This document shows positions 1 through 7,690 of a stretch of 25,564 nucleotides of DNA, piece after piece. The translations under genes and the position numbers were made by a program. Positions within the stretch are counted from its first letter, which is position 1. Each line of letters opens with the position of its first letter. This DNA is from JBDNFP01 sp041689775. Its GTDB lineage: Bacteria; Bacteroidota; Bacteroidia; Cytophagales; Spirosomataceae. The notes under the pieces were generated by a model. The model saw only the letters and a program-made list of their open reading frames with translations. It was not told where the DNA came from and did no database searches. Where the stretch lies: assembly GCA_041689775.1 (NCBI GenBank), contig JBDNFP010000218.1:1-25564 (forward strand), written 5' to 3'.

Positions 1-2534
1 TAAGCTAAATCACCTGTACCATTTCTAGTCATTTCTAATTGACCCATTGTATAAAGAGCCTCATAAGTAAAGAAAGGATAATTGTTATAAATATCTTTTC
101 CATCAGAATCTTTAAGTTGAGTTATTATTCTATTATCTTTAAAATACTTTTCTGTAGCTACTGCTCTATCTTCAATATCTTGTATGGCTTTAGAAATTAA
201 TTCATTTCTATTATTAACATAGTATTTATATTTTTTCTTTTTAATTTCATCCACTTCTTCTTTAGTCAATCCTCTAAAGTTAATTTTATCGTCCTCCTCT
301 GTTTTAAAGAAAGACATAAATTCATTATTGTAGCCATTATTAAAAATTTCTAGTTGATAAGAGTAACTAACTTCTAACATTGGTCTTAGTTTAGTGCCAA
401 TAAAATCTCTTTTACTCATTTTACTAGGAGTTAAAGGTACTACCTCCCAGTATAAATTTTCAAGTCTTTCTTCTAGTTTTTTAATTGAACTATCAGTTAT
501 TATAGCTTGTCCTATATCACCTGTTTTTACCCATTTTTTATAAGCCTCTTTAATAGTTTTTAGTCTTTCTTTAAGATTTTTTATTTCATTAGGATTTGGT
601 GTAGTTGGAATACTTGAGGTTAACTCAACTCCCCATAAAGTAGACTTATCTCCTGCAAATGTATAAGGAGTTATACCATTTAATACAGCATTAAGATACA
701 TATTATTCATATCTATCTTTCCTAGCTTAGAGGCAACAGTATCTTTGTCTACAATTGTAGATTTTCCAAAATCAGAATCGCTACTTTCGTAAAGATCAGA
801 CTGTAATCCGTTAAGAGGGTATATATTATTATTAGGATATATTTTAGATAATCCGTGGAAGTTTTGTATAGTAAATACAGGTTTTCCACCTGCATTATAA
901 ATATTATAAACTGATTTATTTTCAGTTACAGATAATTCAATTTCTGCTAATTTTCCTAGATTTCCTCTTAATTCTGATCTTTTTTCTGAAGCTTTTTTGC
1001 TACCAGATTCATGCTTTATTAAAGTAGTAGTTATAAAATGATAAACAGTTTCTAATTGATTATAGTTTTTTATTAATTGCTTATCTGTAAATTTAGGAAG
1101 ATAAATATTTAAATCTTCAAACAATTTTCTATAATTATCTTTACTTAATTTACCTTTGGTAAAGTTTTTATTTATAGTAGAATAATATCTATCTATTAAA
1201 CGTTCTCTATGCTTTTCTTTTGTAGCGTTTATCCAATATACTCTAGACTTTCCATTAATTTGTTCTACTTTTAACATCATGTATTCATTCCTCAATTTAG
1301 CTAACTGAGAATAGAAAACATTTTGAAACTTATGTACATTATTTTGTTGTACTTTATCCTCAACTTTTTCTCCTAAAAGCAATTTTTCTTTTAGTTGTAC
1401 ATAAAATTTTTCTTCACTTGTACGAATTAAATCAAAAAATTCTTTACTATCAGAAATATTTACAAAATCTTGATAAATTTTATTTAAAGCATTATCTAAT
1501 CCATAAATACTTCCTGTTGGAGTAGTTAAATTATACAAGAATAATCTTAATTTGCTTTGAGCTTTTTCAAAGTGATTTACTTCGTTGCTTTCAGCTTGTA
1601 GAAAAGAGTCTTTTCCTTTTTCATCTCCTGCTCTTTCATAAATTTCTAATTCTACATCATCTATAGTAGCTTTTAACTGATTGGATGCGTATATTTTAAA
1701 TCTATTAAGTAATCCTGGAGTAACATCCATTCTAGTAAGAACATTATGAGTTTTACCTACTCTATATAATGCGCCCCCCATAATATCTACACTATCTTTT
1801 CCCATAAGAGTTCCTACGTACTTTTTATCGTTAAGGATTTTTGTTAATAATTTTCCATTATTTAAAGTAGCTATTAGTCCTAATCTACTATCTCCTTTTG
1901 CATAATTTCCTCCTACAGCTGAAATAAATTTGCTTAATACGTGCATACCCTCTTCAAAGTATTTAGAAATCTCAGCCTCAGTCAATACCGCTTTAGAATA
2001 ATGGTCAAAAGTAGCTTCTCGTCTTTGTAATTTATACTTACCCTCGTAAATATTTTGAAAAACTTCTCTTTTAAATTCATTACTACCATCAGCACCAAAA
2101 ATAGATTTTAGAAAATTAGTGATTGTATCAAACATCTCTTTGATAAAACCTTTTTTCTCCATACCTAAAGCATAATATCTATAATCTTCAGCTAATTGCT
2201 CTTCTGTTTGACCACTTTCTTTGTACAAACGTTCTCTCTGCTCTGGAGTTAAAGCAAATTGAGTAACTACGTGAAATTCTTCGTGAAAATCAGTACCTAA
2301 AACTGCCTTGTGGCTTAAAATAATTTTTGCAAATCTGGTCACTACACCCCAAAGTCCTTCCGTATCTAGTAAATCTTCTGCAACTTTTAAGTCAATATCA
2401 TATCTTTCTTTTATACGAAATCTAGCTTTATCATAGTCTTCCTGCTCCATATAACCCACATATTCTTTAACTGGATTAATTTTTAATATTTCTTCAAAAT
2501 TCTTTCTTTTAATACTAGTAGAAATCGTTTCTTC
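1..2534 (-). CDS. AT-rich phage-virion-like large protein with HExxH motif (runs off left edge)
   Basis: The minus strand is open without a stop from 2939 to base 1. From roughly codon 134 onward the composition changes abruptly to very AT-rich, with AAA, AAT, TTA and ATA codons and a Lys/Asn/Ile-rich product. About 845 codons are visible and the C-terminus lies outside the window. Counting from the cas10 ATG, residues 219-223 read HEEFH inside GTDFHEEFHVVTQF, followed by LTPEQRERLY. This zinc-metallopeptidase-like motif and its context recall giant structural or polyvalent proteins of crAss-like and other AT-rich Bacteroidota phages. That family link is from memory, without a search. The rest has charged, coiled-looking segments such as LTKEEVDEIKKKK and no recognised enzymatic motif; no GGDD motif of Cas10 is present. 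It has no start of its own at the junction, because the frame is continuous with the cas10 fragment. Codon use is unlike every other gene in the window. Confidence 0.6.
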
Positions 2535-2939
2535 CTTTTTATTTTTTATAGTTTCGTCGTTGAAACCATGGTTAGATATCCATTCAATGCCAGAAGAACG
2601 ATGGTCGGCAAGTTGAAAAATACATTCTTGCAAGCTTACAATATTAAGAGTATAGCACGCCCATCGCACAATTTTCTTTCGCGTGCGTACATCTCTGTCA
2701 AAGACATCTAAATTTCCTTCAAAGAGACTTTGGGATTCTTTAAAAAACTGAGCGGTACATACGACATGCTTGTGGGTATTTCTTCCATCACGAGTTGGAC
2801 AGATAGCAGATTCCAGTTTTTTGCGAAGGGAGTCTCTTTCGGAAGAGCTTTTCACACCTCTTTCATCCGCCCACTGCCAAAACTTCCCGATATCATGCAG
2901 TAGGGCTGCCAGGTAAACAATATCTCTTGTTTGTGTCAT
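2535..2939 (-). pseudogene. cas10: Cas10 (Csm1-type) N-terminal HD nuclease domain, fragment
   Basis: Cas10 is the large subunit of type III CRISPR effector complexes; its N-terminal HD domain cuts single-stranded DNA. The visible start MTQTRDIVYLAALLHDIGKF is a classic Cas10 opening, with the HD pair at residues 15-16. Further His residues at 56 and 58 (THKHVV) and the segment ADHRSSG at 111-117, where Cas10 proteins have AD-x-x-SSG, complete the domain. ATG is at 2939-2937 and overlaps the TGA of the upstream cas6 remnant as ATGA, a typical coupled cas operon junction. After about residue 133 all resemblance stops: no Zn ribbon, palm or GGDD domain follows, and the frame continues into AT-rich phage-like protein. 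Base composition here matches the host core rather than the downstream part. I am confident of the Cas10 identity; the exact breakpoint (about 2520-2560) is uncertain. Confidence 0.82.
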
Positions 2940-3462
2940 CGTGTTGTGGTTATATTTCGTTCTTTAATTTGACTCACCGTCCCGAGCCCGAGACTCACGC
3001 CCTTACCTAGGCCCACGTAGTCGGGCAAGAACACGTTGCAGCGGTAGCGGATATCAAAGGCCAGAAATTTTTGTTGCTTTTTGGGTACTATTTTACTTTT
3101 GAATACTTGGTCTATACGAAGGGAGATAGGACGATCAACGTCCCAGTTCATGCCTTTGGCAAAGAACAAAATATTTTGAGAATATTCTTTAGAAGTTCAG
3201 CGTGCATCAGATCATCCCCCAATTCTAGATAGCGGAGATAGTCCACGCACACCAGCGCTGGGTTGCGTCCGATGCGTTTGTATTGGATGACGGGATAGCC
3301 ATAAAGGAATTCCCGGTCGTTGAGGTGGTTGTGGAAGAGCATATGCTCCGGTCCAGCCTTGGCTATGACCCCTCCCCGAAAAGCAGGGATTTCATAGGCG
3401 GTAATTTCGGTATCAAACTGGATGCGGAGAAAACGGATTTTTTTTAAGGTGTATGTCGAAAT
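2936..3462 (-). pseudogene. cas6: Cas6b-like crRNA-processing endoribonuclease, start lost and frameshifted
   Basis: Cas6 cuts the CRISPR repeat transcript into crRNAs. The first frame reads STYTLKKIRFLRIQF, then TEITAYEIPAFRGGVIAKAG and LFHNHLNDREFLYGYPVIQY; the second contains DIRYRCNVFLPDYVGLGKGV and ends SLGLGTV. The glycine-rich loop GLGKGVSLGLGTV near the C-terminus is the Cas6 signature, and the overall pattern fits the Cas6b branch of Bacteroidota. Two lesions are visible. No ATG, GTG or TTG lies in frame between the upstream TAA (3477-3475) and 3342; the natural start position holds ATT at 3462-3460, followed by Ser-Thr-Tyr. The first frame also runs into TGA near 3148. Removing 11 bases of an AATATT-flanked near-duplication at about 3168-3183 would join KNI to LFFAKG and restore one frame. 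The stop overlaps the cas10 start as ATGA. It is presumably inactive, unless ATT initiation and frameshifting are used. Confidence 0.75.
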
Positions 3463-3499
3463 GGTGGAATTAATTTATGGGCCGAATTTAGGCAAACAG

Positions 3500-3518
3500 A
3501 GTGCAATGTATTTGCACT
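3500..3518. promoter_or_regulatory. 7-bp-arm palindrome upstream of cas6
   Basis: AGTGCAA and TTGCACT form perfect inverted arms around TGTAT, about 40 bp upstream of the cas6 remnant's original start. On the minus strand the stretch just downstream contains TAAATTCG, close to the TAnnTTTG -7 consensus. The dyad could be an operator of the former cas promoter; nothing else supports this. Confidence 0.3.
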
Positions 3519-3618
3519 GTTTGATTTTTTTATCAAAAAAGTACACCAACTACCAAAGTTACCTAATTGAATATACAAATTCTATTAATCTTAGTGAACG
3601 GTTGAACCCTCTTAATAA

Positions 3619-3834
3619 ACCTTATACTCCCAACTACTCGGAGCAGAATACCTATCCGCGACACGGTTCGGAACCGTGGTACGGATTAACTTCACCAAAG
3701 CCGACTATCCCAAACGCTTTCTGTCCGAACTCCAAGCCGAGCCCGAGATCATGTCGCCAATGATGGGGAAGTTCTCGCCAGGCCACTATGGGAGCAGGAA
3801 GGCCCCTAGACCGCCGTATAAAAAAAATACCTGA
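3619..3834 (+). pseudogene. Unassigned C-terminal gene remnant
   Basis: After an in-frame TAA at 3616-3618, a 71-codon open frame runs to TGA at 3832. It has no ATG near its beginning. The translation includes GAEYLSATRFGTVVRINFTK, then ADYPKRFLSELQAEPEIMSP and ends KAPRPPYKKN. The Pro- and Lys-rich tail and normal host codon use look like the end of a real, truncated gene, and this frame looks more protein-like than a longer ATG-initiated frame across the same stretch. I do not recognise the family. The stop codon lies inside the palindrome at 3827-3859. The bases before it (about 3480-3618) are AT-rich and show no further match to this frame. Confidence 0.35.
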
Positions 3835-3859
3835 CAGGTTTTTGAAACCTGTCAGGTAT
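3827..3859. repeat. Perfect 15-bp inverted repeat (hairpin, dispersed-repeat-like)
   Basis: ATACCTGACAGGTTT and AAACCTGTCAGGTAT are exact inverted arms separated by TTG. The hairpin sits between a plus-strand gene remnant and the convergent iorB end at 3900, so it could act as a terminator, with flanking A and T runs. CCTGACAGGTTTTTGAA palindromes are, from memory, a common dispersed element in Cytophagales. A related half copy lies at 25020-25036. Confidence 0.7.
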
Positions 3860-3899
3860 AATTCACTAAATCCTTTTACCCTATGAATCTATTCGGAAC

Positions 3900-6113
3900 T
3901 TACCCTATCTTCTTCAAATCAACCGGCAGTTTCCATACCCGGATACCCGTGGCTGAATAAATCGCGTTGCAAAGTGCGGGTGCTACCGGGGGTAATGCGG
4001 GCTCACCTACTCCACCGGGAGCATTTTCGTTTTCTACGATGTGAATCTCTACCTTCGGCATTTCGTCAATCCGCATCATCTGGTATTGATGGTAGTTGGA
4101 TTGCTGCGCTTTGCCGTTCGCAAAGGTAATCGCGGGCTTGGTGGCAGCAGTAATCCCCATCACGATGTTGCCTTCGGTTTGGGCACGGACGTTGTCCGGG
4201 TTAACGTACATACCGCAGTCAAGCACGGTTACCACGCGATCAATGACGACACCGGTACCCTGTTTTTTAACAAATACGGCATGCGCACATACGCTATCGA
4301 ACGACTTGGCGATGGCAACCCCTTTACCCATACCTTCGGGTAATTTGGCGTTCCAGTCAGATTTTGTCTCCAACGTTTTGAGCACATTCAAAAAGCGCTC
4401 ATTGTCTTTCATTAACTCCATGCGAGCCGCCAAAGGGTCTTTTCTGGCGGCCTCGGCCAATTCATCGAAGAAACATTCGTGACCAAAACTGCTGTTGGAT
4501 GGATACACCGAACGCCACCACAGAATGGGCACTTCCGTCTTGACGCGGGTGAAACCAACTTTGTAGTTAGGTATTGCGTAAGGGCTTTCCTCGTGACTGA
4601 TGGCTTCTCCCGCCCATGGATCGGGACTACCCTCTTTGAAAGACTGAAATACCTGTCCCATGATAGATTCACCGAGTAAGGTATGCTGAAAGGCAACGAT
4701 ATTTCCATTGGCATCTACCCCACCCCGCATGGCGCTCAGCATTGCCGGGCGGTACGGTCCTTGTTGGATATCATCTTCCCGGGTCCATACTACCTTGACC
4801 GGAGCTTTTACCTGTTTGGACAAATAAACGGCTTCCAACACGAAGTCAAGGTAGCCTTTTCGGCCGAAGGCACCGCCCAAGAAGGGTACATGCACCGTCA
4901 CTTGCTCAGGCTTAATACCCAAATAGGCCGATACTTCAGTAATAGCGCCATCCGGTCCTTGGACGGGTGCCCATATCTCACAACTACCGTCTTCTTTTAC
5001 GTGCGCCACGGCTACCTCCGGCTCCATGGGCGCGTGGGCTAGCAAAGGGGTTTCGTACATGGCCTGCCTTACGATTTTAGCCGAACCCAACGCCATCTCA
5101 ACATCACCAACGTTAGAATAGCTTGGTGCTTCCTGCGTGGCGGCCGCGTGCAATTTAGCGGTGTACTTAGCCGAATCCATTTCTGCGTAAGAGCCACCGT
5201 TATCCCATTGGATCTTTAATGCTTTACGCCCTTGTAAGGCCGCCCAATAATTATCGGCCAATACGGCTACACTTTCCAGGGCTTTGTATGGTAGCTTCCG
5301 CTCGCCTTTGATGGCCATTCTAAATCCGGGTATTTTTTTGGCGTTGGTATCATCAAAGGACACCACCTTCCCGTGGATCACCGGACTACGCTCAATGGAA
5401 GCGAACAGCATCCCCGGTACTTCGATGTCCATTCCAAACTCAGCCGTTCCCGTTACCTTCGAAGGCACTTCTGGGCGAGGTAGCGCTCTGCCTAATATCT
5501 TAAAATCTTTTTTGGCTTTGAGCGGCAACTCCTTGGGTACTTCCAGCAAAGAAGCCTGCTCCACCAACTCGCCGTAGCCTAGCGATTTACCAGAAGGTTT
5601 GTGGTAGATTCTTCCTTCCTCGGCGTAGCAGTCGGCTTTGCTTACTTTCCATTCGGTAGCGGCTGCCTGCAGGAACATTTCACGGGCGGCCGCTCCGGCT
5701 TCCCGTAGTCGCTTCCAACCCGTCCGGACGGTACTACTACCTCCCGAAAGTTGATCTCCGTATTTCCGTAGACCAGTTGATTGCTCAATCTTTATCTGAT
5801 CCATCGTAACTTCTAGCTCCTCCGCAATCATCATCGGTACCGCTTGCCAACTCGCTTGTCCCATATCAGGACGGTGGTTGATGAGCGTGATACCTCCGGC
5901 ATTATCAATGATAATAAAGGGATGCAACTCGAAGGAAAGCACGGCCGCGGTTTCGTTGGCCAGGTTAACCAACTTTTCTTTTTTTCCTTTAGCCTGAGCA
6001 GAGAAACCCAGCACCAATCCTACTCCAGAGAGACCAGCTATCCTCAGGAAATCTCTTCGACTAGCGGCTGTGCTGGTAGCCGATGTACTATTATTCTTCT
6101 CCTGTGACGCCAT
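3900..6113 (-). CDS. iorB: Molybdopterin-binding large subunit of isoquinoline 1-oxidoreductase-type dehydrogenase, Tat-exported
   Basis: Large catalytic subunit (737 aa) of a xanthine-dehydrogenase-family enzyme that hydroxylates N-heterocycles or oxidises aldehydes. The true substrate cannot be read from sequence. A twin-arginine signal lies at residues 19-30 (SRRDFLRIAG plus a hydrophobic stretch), implying folded export to the periplasm. The molybdenum-cofactor loop GGAFGRKG is at 413-420, and the conserved C-terminal GVGEP (701-705, with the expected catalytic Glu at 704), then PPVAPALCNAIYSATG, is intact. Length fits the single-chain IorB type, longer than a bare XdhB domain. Its start overlaps the end of iorA by 23 bp, so the two are co-translated. 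No FAD subunit or XdhC-like maturation gene is adjacent, as usual for this two-subunit family, whose electrons pass to a cytochrome or quinone. Confidence 0.93.
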   Translation of the reverse strand: MASQEKNNSTSATSTAASRRDFLRIAGLSGVGLVLGFSAQAKGKKEKLVNLANETAAVLSFELHPFIIIDNAGGITLINHRPDMGQASWQAVPMMIAEELEVTMDQIKIEQSTGLRKYGDQLSGGSSTVRTGWKRLREAGAAAREMFLQAAATEWKVSKADCYAEEGRIYHKPSGKSLGYGELVEQASLLEVPKELPLKAKKDFKILGRALPRPEVPSKVTGTAEFGMDIEVPGMLFASIERSPVIHGKVVSFDDTNAKKIPGFRMAIKGERKLPYKALESVAVLADNYWAALQGRKALKIQWDNGGSYAEMDSAKYTAKLHAAATQEAPSYSNVGDVEMALGSAKIVRQAMYETPLLAHAPMEPEVAVAHVKEDGSCEIWAPVQGPDGAITEVSAYLGIKPEQVTVHVPFLGGAFGRKGYLDFVLEAVYLSKQVKAPVKVVWTREDDIQQGPYRPAMLSAMRGGVDANGNIVAFQHTLLGESIMGQVFQSFKEGSPDPWAGEAISHEESPYAIPNYKVGFTRVKTEVPILWWRSVYPSNSSFGHECFFDELAEAARKDPLAARMELMKDNERFLNVLKTLETKSDWNAKLPEGMGKGVAIAKSFDSVCAHAVFVKKQGTGVVIDRVVTVLDCGMYVNPDNVRAQTEGNIVMGITAATKPAITFANGKAQQSNYHQYQMMRIDEMPKVEIHIVENENAPGGVGEPALPPVAPALCNAIYSATGIRVWKLPVDLKKIG

Positions 6114-6579
6114 TTTCTTTCAGGTTTTTAGATGCTTTGTGAATAGCTGTTCTGACTCTTTTGTACGTACCGCAACGACAGATATTGCCCCGCATTGCAG
6201 CGTCAATATCGGCATCCGTTGGGTTAGGTTTTGTGTCGAGCAAAGCCACTGCTGACATAATCTGACCGGACTGGCAATACCCACACTGGGGTACCTGCTC
6301 TTCAATCCACGCTTTTTGTACCGCATGAAGGTTAGCCTCAGTACCGATGCCTTCGATCGTCGTAATTTTTTTACCGGCCGCGGCGGTTACTGGATAGGAG
6401 CACGAACGGGTTGGTTTTCCGTCCACGTGAACGGTGCAGGCGCCACACTGCGATATTCCGCAGCCAAACTTAGTACCTTTCAGGCCAACCACGTCACGGA
6501 TGGCCCACAACAAAGGCATACGTGCGTCCACATCCAGCTCTTGCGGCTTGCCATTAATGGTAAGCGATATCTTTGCCAT
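6091..6579 (-). CDS. iorA: (2Fe-2S)-binding small subunit of isoquinoline 1-oxidoreductase-type dehydrogenase
   Basis: Small subunit (162 aa) that carries two [2Fe-2S] clusters between the molybdenum centre of IorB and the external acceptor. A plant-type ferredoxin domain fills residues 1-75, with Cys40, Cys45, Cys48 and Cys60 (CGISQCGACTV then TRSC). The CO-dehydrogenase-type helical domain follows, with Cys99 and Cys102 (CGYC) and Cys134 and Cys136 (CRC). All eight ligands are present. It has no signal peptide of its own, so it should leave the cytoplasm bound to the Tat-signal-bearing IorB. It is the first gene of a two-gene operon, about 60 nt downstream of a recognisable Bacteroidota promoter. 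The ATG at 6579 gives the standard family start MAKISLTING. Confidence 0.95.
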   Translation of the reverse strand: MAKISLTINGKPQELDVDARMPLLWAIRDVVGLKGTKFGCGISQCGACTVHVDGKPTRSCSYPVTAAAGKKITTIEGIGTEANLHAVQKAWIEEQVPQCGYCQSGQIMSAVALLDTKPNPTDADIDAAMRGNICRCGTYKRVRTAIHKASKNLKENGVTGEE

Positions 6580-6642
6580 GGAGTTTATTTTTTGTAAAAA
6601 GTATGATAAATGATTTCTAAGGTCTATCTAAAAAATAGCACC

Positions 6643-6674
6643 ACAATTTATGAATATTCGTTGGCTAAAACAAA
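6643..6674 (-). promoter_or_regulatory. Bacteroidota-type promoter for iorAB
   Basis: On the minus strand TTTG (6674-6671) is followed after exactly 20 nt by TAAATTGT (6650-6643), close to the consensus TTTG-N19/20-TAnnTTTG. A start a few bases downstream would give a leader of about 60 nt before the iorA ATG. No Shine-Dalgarno site is needed in this phylum. Confidence 0.5.
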
Positions 6675-6794
6675 AGCAGCCCCGGTACTCATCGTAATAA
6701 AATAAATATGACTACTTTTCGATTTTTTAGCGAATCGCCACCGCTATTGAACAACTAATCCCTGAAAAAGCCTTTTTGTTATTTTAACCAAAAT

Positions 6795-7592
6795 ATGGAA
6801 AATTTAAGGTATTTAAAATTTACCCTCCCGCTCTTATTCTTTCTCACTGCTTGCCAATCGAATAAACTCACTAATCATAAAAAACAAGACCTGATCAGCT
6901 ACTATGAAAAGGCTATAAAAGACACCGAAGAGATTAAAGATCAGAGCGTTTATAGAAAGTTAGTACCCATCAACGATCATAATAAAAAACTGGTCTGGAA
7001 AACAATCGGGGGCGAGAAGCACTTGTTAATGGTTGCTTGGAAGCATAATGCAACCCATTTTTTACCCTATATTGATTCAACGAGTTTTAATACAGCTGGT
7101 TATCCGATTTGGGGAACAACCGCCCCTGAGTTGCTCAATAGGTTGAAGAAAGAAAAGTCTGACGAGCCTACTTTACGTCCAAAACGACTGCTGGGCTTAC
7201 CACCACACCTTGATTATAACTATTTTATTGAATTTTGGGTTAGACCAAGTGATTTATTCAGACCCTGCGCTGATAACGAAATATACGACCGGAAGTGTAC
7301 TACCTGCTTACCCGATGAAACAGACCCCAGCCATACCACTTGGATGGTAAGTAACATAACCGAAAGGAATAAACAAACAGACTTATTGAACAAATACCCA
7401 TGGACCCAACTGGGGTATACCTACGACTGGAATCCAAATAATCGGAAACATATTGGGTTGAGTGAATATGTAATCAAAACGAACAGAAACATTAAAGTGA
7501 AAGCCGTGTACACGACTTCCGAATATTTCCGTAAAATGGAAACTCGTTCGCGAATAAGATCAGCCGCTACAAATGTAAGCATCGTACCCTAA
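6795..7592 (+). CDS. Putative lipoprotein of unknown function
   Basis: A 265-aa protein that starts with a charged n-region, a hydrophobic stretch and the lipobox LTAC, with the lipidated Cys at residue 20, so it is probably anchored in the inner or outer membrane facing the periplasm. The mature part is rich in Trp, Tyr and Pro (for example EFWVRPSDLF and TWMVSNITERN) and contains CADNEIYDRKCTTC, three Cys within 15 residues, which may form a disulfide or bind metal. No known domain is recognised. It stands alone: divergent from iorA, with threonine aldolase 98 bp downstream on the same strand. Its base composition is more AT-rich than its neighbours, which may mean recent acquisition or relaxed codon use. 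The ATG is well placed for the signal peptide. Confidence 0.75.
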   Translation: MENLRYLKFTLPLLFFLTACQSNKLTNHKKQDLISYYEKAIKDTEEIKDQSVYRKLVPINDHNKKLVWKTIGGEKHLLMVAWKHNATHFLPYIDSTSFNTAGYPIWGTTAPELLNRLKKEKSDEPTLRPKRLLGLPPHLDYNYFIEFWVRPSDLFRPCADNEIYDRKCTTCLPDETDPSHTTWMVSNITERNKQTDLLNKYPWTQLGYTYDWNPNNRKHIGLSEYVIKTNRNIKVKAVYTTSEYFRKMETRSRIRSAATNVSIVP

Positions 7593-7605
7593 GCGAAGAA
7601 CGGTC

Positions 7606-7626
7606 ATCTGTCGTTCAGAGACAGAT
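7606..7626 (+). terminator. Weak hairpin after the lipoprotein gene
   Basis: ATCTGTC and GACAGAT are exact 7-bp arms around a 7-nt loop, 14 bp after the stop codon. There is no proper T-run behind it, so termination is only a guess. Confidence 0.3.
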
Positions 7627-7690
7627 CTACTTGATTCTTTGGACCCCAATAACAGGAAATTTAATCTTCAAATTTAATATAAGCCATACA

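Noticed and set aside
3480..3620. Possible CRISPR repeat or leader next to cas6
   Set aside because: The AGTGCAA/TTGCACT dyad occurs once only, and no repeat-spacer periodicity is visible anywhere in the window.
3422..3763. 113-codon plus-strand frame starting with ATG beside cas6
   Set aside because: It runs antisense over the cas6 start region and shares its second half with the more protein-like remnant at 3619-3834 in another frame. No recognisable protein features.
4041..5577. Several plus-strand frames of 60-130 codons across iorB
   Set aside because: They are antisense to a gene with full-length family motifs and carry no independent protein signal.
7631..7690. TTG start 60 bp upstream for threonine aldolase
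   Set aside because: The extension (WTPITGNLIFKFN-like) is not part of the family; the standard N-terminus MLIDLRSDTI begins at the ATG at 7691.
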